From NCBI GenBank assembly GCA_034769895.1, contig CM068367.1:117536573-117600572 (forward strand): DNA of 64,000 bases, read 5' to 3'. Positions 22,441 to 34,740 of the stretch are shown piece by piece. This stretch comes from Magicicada septendecula. Lineage: Eukaryota > Arthropoda > Insecta > Hemiptera > Cicadidae. A model generated the notes under the pieces. The model was not told the DNA's origin and did not search any database. It saw only the letters and a list, made by a program, of their open reading frames with translations. Numbering within the stretch: the stretch's first letter is position 1; every line of letters starts with the position of its first letter. The translations under genes and the position numbers were made by a program.

Positions 22441-23884
22441 ATGAGACAGCGACAAAATGTTGCTGGAGCAACTGTTAAAGGCCCTACAGAACATAACATG
22501 AATCATGTATTTTATGATCAAAACAACACAGGATATAAGACTCTTCAGAATGCATTTGAAGATAATTTACGATCTCTAGAATTCTATGAATGTGTAAATT
22601 GTTCTCGAGTGTTGATGCAGCAAACATTTGTTGATACGTGTCCGCAGTGTAACCGAAACCCAAATAAGTTTACTGCAGTTAATCGTATGGATCCTAAAGA
22701 TGTACCTATAGAACTGGTGGATCTCACTTATGTAGAACAACTCTTGATAGCAAGAGTACAACCAGTGATGCGTGTGTATAGGGTGAAATCGAGAGGCTTT
22801 CCCGGTCAATATGCTTATAAGAGAAATATTATAAATATTGGTCAAAATATAACGAAGATTGTTAGTTCCTTGCCCCCTACACCCGCTTGACTGAGCACTG
22901 TAGTTGTAAGAAAGGAAAGTGTTAATGGACATTGGAATTTTTATGTGAGACGTGACAAAATTTTAGAAGCACTCAAATTTTTGAAAATTAATAATCCATT
23001 CTATAGTGATATCATCATTGATATGGAACAAATATCTCTACTTCCATTAAATGATAGTATTTATGGAATGATATCCACTGTTGATTTACCTGAGGTGAAT
23101 ATACAGATGAAAAAAACTTTTCTGAAGAAATTTATAAAAGTATGATACCGAAGAATATTAGAATCACAGAAGTTGATCGACTCCGATCTGCAGTGAATAA
23201 TGTAATTCCATGGCCACAAGGTACTGATATCACAAATTAATTCTCGTGCGAAGGATATGTAAGCATGGCATTTCCCGCATTACTACCTTACGGATTTGCT
23301 GAACTAAACGATAATACTCGAGGAAGTAGTATGAAACTTACAGAACTTGAATATTTTCAATTTTTGATCCAATATAAAGACCGATATTTTGCACAAGATC
23401 CTAGGTTCAGATTTCTTGCATTGAACACTGTTCAGCGTCATCAAGATATTCAACGAGGGACAATATTTGATAGAAAATCTCATTTCAATGGAACAATACA
23501 GCAACTGAGAAACACGCTGTCGAGTAATCCTCAAATAATAAGAAGTTTATATTATTGGTATGGAAAAATAAGAGGATCAAAATCTTAGTGGTTTCAACGA
23601 AGGGGTAAACTTGAATCAATGATTGAGCAGTGTGATAATCCTCCTAAGGTTTTTTTTACTTTGAGTGCAGCTGATCTTTTGTGGCCTGATCTGGCACGAC
23701 TTATGGGTTGTAATTTCGTGCAAGAGGAAACGTTAGATGAATCTAGAATCGCTCAGCAAAGGCAAAAACTTTGAAGATTATTTTGCGTTTCGTGCAACTT
23801 TATTCATAAAAAATGACGTCTGTAAGATATTCTCAGTTTCAGATTATTGGTTTCGTTTCGATTTGCAGCATCGTGGAGGTTGAT
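22441..23884 (+). pseudogene. Helitron-like Rep protein, N-terminal part, broken
   Basis: An opening segment (22441-22890) has a four-cysteine module, CVNCSRVL...CPQCNRN, followed by VEQLLIARVQPVMRVYRVKS: the DUF6570-type region that precedes the Helitron replication initiator. After an in-frame TGA (22888) it continues with RRDKILEALKFLKINNPFYS, shifts frame near 23125, meets TAA near 23239 and TAG at 23586, and then gives KVFFTLSAADLLWPDLARLM, the signature of the Helitron_like_N domain. One more shift leads to DYWFRFDLQHRGG, ending at 23882, exactly before where the HUH catalytic motif should follow. So the nuclease active site and the helicase are missing. The matching C-terminal half of such a protein is on the minus strand at 33770-34740. 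Confidence 0.8.
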
Positions 23885-26882
23885 CGAAGAGATGAGTTGG
23901 AAAGGTCGTGGAATATGTCTAATGACATATATTGTACTATAATGTAGTGTATCCAATAAAAAGTGTGTTTCATAAAAGTTGTAACGTCACAGAACGTTCC
24001 ATAAAAGAAATTATTTGCATAGCAATTTATCATAAGAGGAAAGTGAGGTGAACAGTATCGAACCCAAGTAATCCTAAAAATTTTGTAATATTGTCTAATA
24101 ATTAATACCATTAACATGAAAAAACGACCAGACTATGACTAAGACTCAAACCCCATATATATTATTTAAGTGAAGAACAGTGTAAAACCAATAATATACT
24201 ATAATAGAGACAAATAATATCAGAAACAACCGAAATGAAGTCATTAATTATTAAGTTTTGTAACTCTGAATAGGGTATAAAAAACTATTTATTGTGAATT
24301 AATGGACAAGATCCATTATTATACTATGTAATGTAAATAAAATAAATGTATTAAATGATTTGAATACATTATTAGAAAGAATCTAAGTTAAAATAAAAAA
24401 TATATAAATGTTATGACAAAAAATATATGTTTAGGAGCCGAGTCCAATCACTCAGATTTTATGTAAAAATTAATTATTATAGAATTGAGATAAAAACTAT
24501 ATGTAATTGTCAAGTAGACGAAGATGAACAATTTATCTTAAATAAAGAAAGCTGTAAAGTGAATAAAAATCAGTTAAAATAGCCAAAAACAGTATTAACT
24601 GAAAACATGTAGTAGACCTATAATATTGTAATATTTATGAAGTTAATGTTGGCAAAATGCATCCAAATTGCATTATAAAGTTGAAATACAATATAGTGTG
24701 ACTATACTAATACATTTGACTAACTTAAACACTTGAATAAGTTAGGAAACTATTTACCTATACCACATCTGGCTGAAGCAAGGACCCATCACAAAAAAAC
24801 AGTCATTTTGACTTAATGATTGCAAAATATTAACAAAAATAAAAGAAAAGGGTACAATACTACAGTGTACTATAATAACAAACATACTCAGTTGAAAATA
24901 AGATCAATTATTAAAGAATTTGACTTATGAGAGTGAAATTTGTCACACCAAGAAATAGAATCACTTATGCAAACCAATATGATGCTAAGTAAGCTTATAA
25001 TAAAAATAATATGTATCAGGATAAACCAGGTATCACAAAAGATAGACAATATAATAAACTCTCAGTGTATACTCGAAAAATCCCATATATAATAAGGAAA
25101 AAAGACTAATTATTGTATGTTAACAGTGACAACAACTTAGGCCATAGGCATGGACCATGTAAAACTGAACTTATTTATATATTATATGTGTTAAACTTTA
25201 TGTATTTTGTTATAGAAAGATGATAATATTATGTATTAATGTTGCAGAAGAAACCAAACAGCTTCACAACAATTTTTTAGTTAAAAAATTGAATTTTTAT
25301 GGAAACATTCCAAGGTAAGAGTTGTATGTTGTGTTATTTTATTACAGTTAATTTATTCAAAAACCAATCGTAATTAGTATCATTAGATTCAGTTGAAAGC
25401 AGAGAATCCAAATATAATAAGGGCATGCAGATTGTAAGTAGTTATGTAAAATTGTTTGACAAATACCAGAATAATTTTTGTAATATCCTTAGTGTGAAGA
25501 ATAAGAAATTTTTGTTCTAAAGCTTCTACGGAAGTCAAATTTGTTCCATGAGGTTCCATTTCATTATTCTCGAACGTTCTAGAAGGAATTTTTACACAAA
25601 TACACCGGAAGTTCATGTCAAAAAGCTAAAACAATGAGCCTTACAGAGTATAAAAGGAAGACCAAATTCGACCGAAAAACACTTCATGCTTTGAATCCAG
25701 AAGAGACACATCAGCCACGAAACTGATCATCACACCCGAGGCGAAACCGAAGAACGAGAAGTCGACGTGGGAACGCAGAAAGGCTTTTCCCGTACATTGA
25801 CAATAGACTGACTTAACCTCTACAAGAGTATACGCCAATGTGTTGCTGAAATAGAGCAGCAACACGGCACATTTAATAGAACACACGCAGCCAGAATATC
25901 AGCGGCCCAGGAGGGACCAAAATTTTAATAGAGAATCAATTCTGCTGTATTCGCTACGACAAACTGACTTTGACAAAAATCCCAAAAACGTAACGTACAC
26001 AAAGCCTTTTCATCAACTGCAGGAGGAGTATCAGCGCTGTGGCGGCTAATTTAGAAACCACGCGGACAGCTGATTGTCGGCGGCGGTATTCAAGCGTACA
26101 TTCACTGCTAAACTTTTTTACAAAAGTGCGGAATTTTTAAAAAACCGTATTTTGACTTTCAAATAAAATCAGTGCACAAGGAACGTCAACACGAAGAGGC
26201 GAGATTGAAAACGAACCCGAGAGAAGTGTCCAGTGTGAGAAATAATTACCCATCGGAACGTGAGTTGTTCAAAGTTAAAGTCATTTTTACCTGGTAACAT
26301 TTGTCACACAGTTGTACTACACATGCCACACGCCTTCAAATCACTTAAATTTTGTAAAGCATCTTATTGATCTGTCTTGGTAGTTCAAAGGAGTCACGTC
26401 CTGAGTATAAAGATTTTTCATACATTAAACTCATCCTTTTCAACTGAGTAAAATAAAATATTTGTTAGCCGATACTTGATTGGAGAAAAAACTTAATAAT
26501 AATTTATTTTTTGTAACTCTGCAATTTTATTTTTTTTCACGAATGTTAGTCCTTCAGACGATTTTTTAAGATTCATTAAAACATACTTTATTTTTTTCAA
26601 AGTCAAACTGTCTTGTTCACATTTTTTTCATAGAATTAAACTAACTACTAAGAATTCAAAATTTTAATTTTAATAACAATTTCTTGGAACAAAAGATTCC
26701 AAGTGGCGCCCACAAACACATAGTAGCTTAAGTTGTTTTGCAGGACGACATCATCACAGAGGATCCAGTCATCAGTAAGTAATAAAAAGTGGGCGGAGTG
26801 TAACGCCCGACATATAACAACACGAACAACACAAACACGACTCCACATCCATTTCTTTTTATTATAAAGTGTATATTTTGTT
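23885..26882. other. AT-rich, unassigned; small GC-rich patch at 25640-26110
   Basis: 24000-25600 is very AT-rich without recognisable features. 25640-26110 is richer in CpG and has open frames on both strands (for example minus 25641-25886) without domain motifs. It could be an untranslated exon or promoter, or a transposon piece; I cannot tell. Confidence 0.35.
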
Positions 26883-26981
26883 GATTGTAAGAATATTGAT
26901 AAATAAATTATTACGAATCTATTTATCTAATGGATCAAAGACGATTGATTGTAAAAATATTGATAAATAAATTATTACGAA
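26883..26981. repeat. Direct repeat, 2 copies of about 37 bp
   Basis: gattgtaagaatattgataa then ataaattattacgaat at 26884-26920 recurs nearly unchanged at 26945-26981, 61 bp apart. Confidence 0.85.
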
Positions 26982-28216
26982 TATCAAATGCTCCGCCCAT
27001 TTGTGTCAGTGACACTCCTAGTTTTCCTTACCAGAGGACAAGCGGTTATATAATCAACAGATATATATTATATTCATCATCTATGTGCTAAATTTTTATA
27101 CGTAATATTATTATTGTACACTTTGTTACGTTACTAATTTTCCTTGTGTACTTGTTTACTGTGGTGTGTTTAAATATATTATGTAACGTTATTATTGAAT
27201 GAATAATTGGTTGTGTTATACCTTTACGCCTCACGTTGTAAGCGCCATCGTGTTACGTGTCGTTCTTTTGTGTAATGTTCCGTTGTAACGTAACGTTATA
27301 TTATTAGATGTAATATGATAAATAATAATATCTGTGCCGATATATTTTTGGTTCAGATAATTAAATTGTAAATTAATATTTATTACCAATATTGTAAGTG
27401 ATTTATTTGTAGATTTACAATTAGATTGGGCGCCATATGGAAAATTATATTAATATTCCATAAAGTTATTCTTTGGTATCTCACTGTGTAATTAGTTGTC
27501 AAAGAAATACCTTACGTTGTTGAAACCGATTGGTAACCGAATGTAAACCGGTTATTATGGTAATTGTATATTAGTGAAAACAAAATCTTACTTGGTTAAT
27601 TAAAATTCTTGACTTTAATTGAATTATTTTAGTTTAATTTTATGTCAATTCATTTTCCTTGTTCAATAATAATTTAAATAGCACGTGGCGCACAAAAATT
27701 AGGTACTGCCAACTTAATCCTTAAGGTGGGTTGAAAACGCTAACCTTCGTAAAGTGAAAAAAATTGTCGATTATTAAAATAATAATTCATACTAAATTGA
27801 TTCCATTTCTAATTCTTTTATTCTTTCTTTAACTATGGTTCTTCTCTTCTCAATTTAAATAACACTATTTGTTCCTAATAATAATTTGACTAGGCTTACT
27901 ATAATTTTCGCTCAGTGGTTGGCAACATCTCTTTTCACTCAAGTTTAATACTGATTATTTTAATTTAATCTCAGTTCGTGAATTCTTTTGACTACAATAG
28001 CTATTAACGAAAATGACTGTTACGAAGTACAAAGCTTCACAATAAATTTTGATTATAGTATAACGAAATAATCTCTTATATCTAACAATAACAAAAAGTT
28101 CGTATCTGCCGAACAGTGGCTATTTTGAGGTTACCCACATCTGGATATATTATACAGTTTCAAACATGAAACTCAAAGAAATAATAGTTAAAAGGTTAAC
28201 AATTACTATTAGGCGA
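26982..28216. other. Unassigned AT-rich stretch
   Basis: Nothing recognised. Confidence 0.4.
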
Positions 28217-28410
28217 GCGGCACACCCCTAAAACGTCAGTTAGAAACAGCAATATGTGACCACGCATTACTAATGTCTAATTTCAATTTTACTTTATGTT
28301 TTTGAGGTCGCTGAATATGAATCCGAGGTTATTTTTTACCTAGGAATGGGAGAACACTGCACAAAATGGCAACGAAGTGAATAAATAGAAAAAAATATTT
28401 TATCGTTTTT

Positions 28411-29417
28411 ACTTCCATATTCCTTAAGGAATGGAAGTATGGTGATGGCAAAAAAAAATCGTGTTCAAGATTATTGCAGATTCTGATTCTACTACACTCA
28501 AAACATGAAAAAAAGTCGTTTTCCGAAAAGTGTCTGTGTGTGTGTCTGTGTGTCTGTGTGTGTGTCTGTAGATTTTTTTTCTATGGCAAACGATAACTGC
28601 CGCACATTCAAACAGAATCAAATAATTTTTTGCATACAGTCCTGATTTGTAGAGTACTCACGACCTATTGTTTTTCGTGAAGATCGGTTGAGGGAAAGGG
28701 GTAGTTTACCTGCAACGTTTTTTTTATCAAGGGAAATTTTTTTTTGGCAAACGATAACAGCCGCAAATTCAAACAGAATCAAATAATGTTTCGCATACAG
28801 CCCTGAATTGTAGAGTTCTCAAGACCTATTGTTTTTGGTGAAGATCGGTTAAGGGAAAGGGGTAGTTTACCTACAACGTTTTTTTAACAAGGGTATTTTC
28901 TATGGCAAACGATAACAGCCGCAAATTCAAACAGAATCAAATAATTTTCTGCATACAGCCCTGATTTGTAGAGTACTCAAGACCTGTTGTTTTTAGTAAA
29001 GATCGGTTGAGGGAAAGGGGTAGTTTACCTGCAACGTTTTTTATCAAGCGTATTTTCTATGGCAAACGATAACTGCCGCAAATTCAAACAGAATCAAATA
29101 ATTTTTTGCATACGTCAGTGAATTGTAGAGGACTCAAGGCCATTAGATTTTGGTAAAGATCGGTTAAGGGGAAGGGGTAGTTTACCTGCAACCTTTTACG
29201 TTTTAACAAGAGTAAAGTACTTGAAAATTCATTTAAACTTTTTCAAACAATGGTAATTGTTGAAAATAAAATAATTTTGTTGCCAGGCAATAAAATTATA
29301 ATTTTTTCATTTTAATGTAAATTATGTATATATTAGAAAATATATCGTGCTTGGCAGGCAAGCATATTTCAGATTATAAATCTTAGAATATGGAAGTCAT
29401 GTATGGTTCTCCATACC
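28411..29417. mobile_element. Insertion within the palindrome's left arm, with inverted ends
   Basis: The inverted terminal words acttccatattc (28411-28422) and gaatatggaagt (29386-29397) bound about 1 kb absent from the symmetrical position in the right arm, where aggaaaaatcgttaaaatat runs through uninterrupted. The arm text cgttttt (left) and cgatattt (right) next to the insert looks like a duplicated target of 7-8 bp. The interior holds a TG microsatellite and four tandem units. No protein. Confidence 0.65.
28560..29215. repeat. Tandem array, 4 units of 157-161 bp
   Basis: The word ggcaaacgataac recurs at 28585, 28746, 28904 and 29061. Each unit also contains aattcaaacagaatcaaata, a tttgcatac-type block, gtaaagatcggtt or gtgaagatcggtt, and gaaaggggtagtttacct. 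Units are about 90 percent alike by eye. A minisatellite internal to the inserted element; not CRISPR, since there are no unique spacers. Confidence 0.9.
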
Positions 29418-30346
29418 GATATTTCCTGTTTAACTTGCTATATCTTCGGCATTCTTGATATTTCTTTTTGAAATTTTAACCACTAATTCTTTGACGTATT
29501 AACATTAAAACGCGACATGTTAAAAGTCTGTAAAGCTTGTCTTTGTTGAAAAGTGAATTTTCAAACATTTTCCGCGTGGTTTTGTGGATCATTTCATTCG
29601 GCCGCAAAAATTGAGTGACAAAGTTTCTAAGTTCTAAAATCTAACTATTATGTATTAAAATATCATACCTATGGAAGTTTTCTGGAAAGTTACAGCTTTT
29701 CATCTCGAACAGAAAAAAAGATATGCGATTTTGAAGTTCAGTATTGGTTCCGCGGGCGCGCGCTCGCTGCGCGCTCAAGCCCGCGGAAGCACTTGGCGAT
29801 GTTTTATTGGCGAGCGCGCGCCCGCGGAACCAATACTGAACTTCAAAATCGCATATCTTTTTTTCTATTCGAGATGAAAAGCTGTAACTTTCCAGAAAAC
29901 TTCCTTAGGTATGATATTTTAATACCTAATAGTTAGATTTTAGAACTTCGAAACTTTGTCACTCACTTTATGCGGCCGAATGAAATGATCCACAAAACCA
30001 CGCGGAAAATGTTTGAAAATTCACTTTTCAACAAAGACAAGATTTACAGACTTTTAACATGTCGCGTTTTAATGTTAATACTTCAAAGAATTAGTGGTTA
30101 AAATTTCAAAAAGAAATATCAAGAACTGCCGAAGATATAGCAAGTTAAACAGGAAAAATCGTTAAAATATTTTTTTCTATTTATTCACTTCGTTGCCATT
30201 TTGTGCAGTGTTCCCCCATTCCTAGGTAAAAAATAACCTCGGATTCATATTCAGCGACCTCAAAAACATAAAGTAAAACTAAAATTAGAGATTAGTAATA
30301 CTTTGGTCACTATAGACTCATTTTCAGGGGGTGTGCTCTTAGGGCC

Positions 30347-32746
30347 TATATGGTGTTAGTGTTCTTGTGCAGTGATATTTAGTTCATAAGTGTACATAGA
30401 GTTTGTTAGGTTATATCAATATGATTAGTTAATATTCGTTTAAATTTTTTTAAGTATTCACTCTATACTTCCTTCACTTATACACTCGTTCTTATTCACA
30501 GTTAATTTTATATTTCACTATATTGCCCTCATGATTTTATAACTCATTCACAACACTTTGGTTCCGTCTTGGTTATGTTATTGTTGTCACTCATCACATA
30601 ACCTATCCTAAGTTCGAATCTGACTATGTTTCTCGTATATAAGTGACGCGGAGAAGCTGTTCTTTACACTCCGGATTCCAACGCAAGACTCCTGGCGTGG
30701 CGTCTATTTTCTGGCTTGTTTAGCGTGGGCTTTTGGGTCCATGCAGCCAAATATAAAAATTCCGATTGGTTGATATCTAACTCATTGTCGACGACAGTAT
30801 CAGTCTTTGGGGTGGAGACACTTTGTTTTCTGAGTTCATAATTAACAAAATTCTTAAAATTAACATAATTTTCTTATGCTAATTACAATTGTCAATATAT
30901 TATTACCAATGCATTGCTTTCTTCCTTCTGATCAATTCAAGACCTCACATGATATATTTCCTTACAGTAGTTCTAATATGAGCAATTTTAATGTTTGGCC
31001 TATGCTAATACATTATTTTTTCAAGTTATATTTTTTATTACATTTGTTGTTTTCACATTTGTATATATGTTTTTATGCTATTAACAAACATTTTATTGCT
31101 ATTAATCGTAATTATAAATCTTAACTTTCTATAAAACTCTTGGATTATAGAATAGGCCTTAAAATGTTTTGTGTACCTAGGACTATTCCTTACTTCTTAC
31201 AATAAAATGACTTAATTATAATACAATGTAACATTTGGTATTTAATCCTAATAGACAATATTATCTTTTACTGTACACATTATTAATTAAAACATGCTTA
31301 TACCTTGTAATGTCCCTATCTATCTTGTACAGTATATGTAGGGTTTTTTGGTCCAAGTAGACATCTTGTTAATTACATTCTTATTGGTATATTACAAACA
31401 TTTAGATTACTTATTCTTTGATCTTGTAACATATATTTCTTTACATATTGATCATTGTATATTACTATTTTTATGCATGATATTGTCTCTTTTTCTATCA
31501 AGTAGATGTAGGTTTTGGTTTAACATTTCTTTCTTACTAACTATGTTATTATGTGTCCATAAACAACAATAGTGGTTTCTTTAACATTATTGGCTTGTAG
31601 TGAGTTTATTTGTCACACTTTATATTACCAGTTGATTTACATTACATTCTCCCGTACATTTCTATCATTCTTTAATATACAATAGTAGCCTTTCCTTCCT
31701 ATCATACGCTACAATATTATTATACAAAATAAAACTTTTGCAACATTTCTATAACATAATGATTTCTATTTGAGTTGTCTTAATGTATATTAGTTACTCT
31801 CAGATATAACTGAATTTATACTTCCAGTATATTTTATTCTGAATCTAAGTTTATAGTTTTTTGTCATATATTTCCTTAAGGTTAGGTTGCCAGTTACTGG
31901 TTACTTAGTTCACAATACTTTATATTTTTATTATTGTTTACACTGTGTTATTTGCACAGTTTAATTATCACTATTTATCATTTTTTTCTTTTTAATACAC
32001 ATAATGATGACCATTATTATCTGGTCTTTATTATAACTCTATACTTATGATAATTACAAATGCAGTCTTAGGTCTGAGACCTAGCTGGACTGTTAGTCTT
32101 GTTACATAACTGATTTTTCTTAACCTTAAATACAATTTTCGCTTATATACTAAACATTACTTTTTTCAATATTATATTAAAATATCTTCACTCACTCTCC
32201 TAATCTATTGGGTAATTTATTATGTCAAAGATATAGTCTAGTCTAGTCATTTTAGATATCTGGTTTGTCAAGTTATTTATTATGTTAATTTACAAGGCTA
32301 ATTTATGTTTTTCATCTATTCATGCATCTGTAACAATTATTCTTTTTTTATTCATGGTTTATTGAATTTGTTATTATAAGTCTTCCTTTATATAATCATT
32401 TTTTGATTAATTTTCATTTAATCACTCATTCTCTATTGCATTCCTCATTCAGTTACCTATTATTCGTTTATTTGATCAAGTTCCCTAAATATTTTGATAA
32501 TTCACTTGAGTTTATTGGTTGGTATCATCTTGTGATGCTACAACATACGTGGGTTATTTTGATTTTTGCGTAACATAACCATCTATGTTACACACAAATT
32601 TTTCTACAAGTATTAGCGATATAAATAATTATTGATTTTGATTACAACATCCTGAAAGAAATTGTGATCGCATCAGAATACCGTGTTGCGGGAGAAAACT
32701 ACAAATTAGTAATCTACAACCTTCAAAAGTGAAACAGTTCTCTTCT
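30347..32746. other. AT-rich, unassigned
   Basis: Strongly AT-rich with hydrophobic short frames only. 30600-30740 is slightly richer in GC. No gene recognised. Confidence 0.4.
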
Positions 32747-32759
32747 TCATCATCATCAG

Positions 32760-32794
<35 letters not shown>

Positions 32795-32840
32795 ATAACA
32801 TCGATGGGTTTTTGCGCGCGCGCGCGCGCGCGTGTGTGTG
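32735..32840. repeat. CAT trinucleotide and GC/GT dinucleotide microsatellites
   Basis: (CAT)n at about 32735-32793 and an alternating GC run passing into GT at 32814-32840. The alternating purine-pyrimidine run could adopt Z-DNA. The minus-strand frame reading poly-Asp here is an artefact. Confidence 0.95.
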
Positions 32841-33324
32841 AAAGCAATTGATCGTCTATAATAGTGGTAGCCACATCAAGGCTCACGGATTTTGTAATTG
32901 TCTTTTGCCCAAATGTTTGACGATGCTCGAGAATTCACAAAAAAGCAATGTATGTATTTTTATTACTAAAAACCACAGTATGATTATGATAAACTTATTG
33001 GCGTCGTGAATTCACTGAGTGGTTTAATGAAAAGAAGCATTCAAAGAACGAATTATTGTATAAGTGATTACTTATATTGAATATTACACATAAAACGTAA
33101 TTAAAAAAAGAATAATAATCAATTAACATAAATGATTAGTTGTGTCATTAGTAGTATAATTATCTTGATGATGTTATTCTCGACTTAATCAACCTTTTGA
33201 GATTTTTTTGACTGCGATCATAATTTGCCAATTGTGTCCTAACAAACGTTCAACAGAAAGGACTGGACTATGTTTTACCTTACAATAAACTTTAATGACA
33301 ATATAGAGATTCAAATGGAATTTT
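32841..33324. other. Unassigned AT-rich stretch
   Basis: Nothing recognised. Confidence 0.4.
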
Positions 33325-33508
33325 TTATTTGAAACTATTTTCACCAACCTTGTTTAGTATACACATTGACGACATGTTGAGAGTATAGAAATCCAGAGTG
33401 ACTTCGGGAATACAGCTTAACAAATCAATTTGTAAAGGTTCCCTGCTATATGCGGATGACATAGTTCTTATTTAAGAAAATAAGGATGATTTACAAAAAA
33501 AAAGTTTG
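33325..33508 (+). pseudogene. LINE reverse transcriptase, motif B-C part
   Basis: Frame pieces FSPTLFSIHIDDMLRV, then SGIQLNKSICKGSLLYADDI, then VL, a stop and ENKDDLQKK show the RT palm with an intact YADD catalytic box. The reading stops at an insertion junction at 33508 and resumes at 35019 with FQLQEAARDYSLKIS, so the two are halves of one LINE. In-frame stops show it was already dead or decayed after insertion. Confidence 0.8.
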
Positions 33509-33585
33509 GGTGCGTGTATCAGTAAGTGTGTACACGCGGAAGAAGTGAAACTTCTTTGGGTTATATCCATTATTTTTTGTTCATC

Positions 33586-33610
33586 TATTATTATTATTAT
33601 TATTATTATC
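33586..33610. repeat. ATT microsatellite
   Basis: (ATT)n simple repeat; a longer one lies at 33716-33772, inside the Helentron 3' region. Confidence 0.9.
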
Positions 33611-33714
33611 TTTAACTGTATACTTAAAATTTAATAGGATGGGAGAGGTATCAGTATAAGAAAAATTTTCATTTTTAGTAAATTAAAAATATTTTATTAT
33701 ATACATTTACAGAA

Positions 33715-33769
<55 letters not shown>

Positions 33770-33774
<5 letters not shown>

Positions 33775-34525
33775 CTATTTCGTTAATATTTAGTGATATT
33801 TCATCATACACTTTTGTAACCAAAGGCTTAAGGTAACTAAAATAAGAAATGTATGTTTTACATTCAATATTATCCAGAAACCTTGTGAATACTGCATCAA
33901 TTGTCGTATTCGATTTTGTCGTAGATATTTTTTTATCATTTTGTATAGACAGGTTTAAATTATCTTTTAAAAATTCAACCAGTTTTATAGATTTGTCTAA
34001 TGCAAAATTGACATTGAAATCTCCACTTAAAATCATAGGTATTTTATGATAATCTTTACGAAGTATGGCGGCACCTTGTGATGTATACGATAATAATAAA
34101 CGGTGGAGAAAATCAATAATATCATCTAATGTTTTATTAGGAGAAATATACACTGCTACAATCACAACTTTTTGCCCATTTTCCATTTTACATTCAGCCA
34201 TACACAAATCGCCAACTGTAGATGCCATTGAACCATAGACATCAGATTGAGTAACGGAAAAATCAATGGATGGAGTTATAATGTTAATAATATCGTCACA
34301 ATTTTGAAATATCCCGACACTTCCCGCTCTAATATTTGGTCGTTTATATTTCACAATGCAGTTAAGAACAGATACGTCATCTTCATTGGCTAGCCAAGTT
34401 TCTGATAAAACTATGACATTTGAATTTTTCACAACTATATCTTTTAGATCAACAGCATGAGCTGTAAGACTTTGGCAATTAAAAGTGAATATTGATAAAC
34501 CTTTTCTGTTATTGATGAAATTAAC
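33770..34525 (-). pseudogene. Helentron APE-like endonuclease domain
   Basis: The EEP/APE-type nuclease domain begins with LSIFTFNCQSLTAHAVDLKD near 34505 and runs through VIVLSETWL (catalytic Glu) and PMILSGDFNVN (Asp-x-Asn) to TIDAVFTRF and SYFSYLKPLVTKV. A Met-initiated frame covers 34432-33770 (220 aa). In Helitrons of the Helentron group such a nuclease is fused behind the helicase. The C-terminal position where APE nucleases have the catalytic His reads SYLKP, so the active-site His appears replaced by Leu; that would disable it. It joins the helicase tail through one frameshift at an A8 run near 34530. Confidence 0.8.
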
Positions 34526-34740
34526 TAAATTTTTTTTATAGTTTCTAGTTTGTTTAGTGAAATTCGTTTAAATTCCTCTTGCAAATCAATTGTTGATGTT
34601 GATCGTCTTCGGCCATGGTAGAATATCTTCTCGTTGTTCTGTGTCGTAATATGTAATCCTTCAATACTCGTCACACGTGATAAAGGAACGTATAATAATG
34701 ATTGAGAATGACGTCGATCGTATACATTAACAATTTTTAA
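34525..34740 (-). pseudogene. Helentron PIF1-like helicase C-terminal tail
   Basis: The minus-strand frame reads KIVNVYDRRHSQSLLYVPLS, then RVTSIEGLHITTQNNEKIFY. The L-x-Y-V-x-L-S-R-V-T-S-x-E-G-L core is helicase motif VI of Helitron/PIF1 helicases. Sequence upstream of about 34737 no longer matches, so Rep, walker motifs and most of the helicase are deleted. Directly downstream, after a one-base shift, comes the endonuclease. Confidence 0.8.

Larger units (their letters stand above)
28217..30346. mobile_element. Large palindromic foldback element
   Basis: The outer arms (28217-28410 and 30162-30346) run from ggcacacccc / ggggtgtgc inward and include attttttacctaggaatggg and gtgcagtgttc-type words. 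The inner arms (29418-29770 and 29815-30161) are nearly perfect complements around a GC-rich centre (29754-29830, ccgcgggcgcgcgc against gcgcgcgcccgcgg). Together they make one roughly 550-bp arm pair whose left arm is split by an insertion (28411-29417). Possible 4-bp flank duplication TTAG (28208-28211 and about 30349-30352), not certain. No transposase is encoded; the plus-strand frame across the centre is an artefact of the palindrome. Confidence 0.8.

Noticed and set aside
28560-29215. Regularly spaced repeats considered as a CRISPR-like array.
   Set aside because: Whole 158-bp units repeat, with no unique spacers; it is a minisatellite in a eukaryotic genome.
29671-29877. A 68-residue plus-strand frame over the palindrome centre.
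   Set aside because: The protein is self-mirrored by the inverted repeat and has no family motif; it is an artefact of the foldback.
30605-30625. A gttcgaatc word like a tRNA B box, also near 62700 (minus).
   Set aside because: No A box, cloverleaf or terminator was found at the right distances.
32629-32886. Minus-strand frame with a poly-Asp run, resembling an acidic nuclear protein.
   Set aside because: Made by the CAT trinucleotide and GC dinucleotide repeats; no flanking domain.
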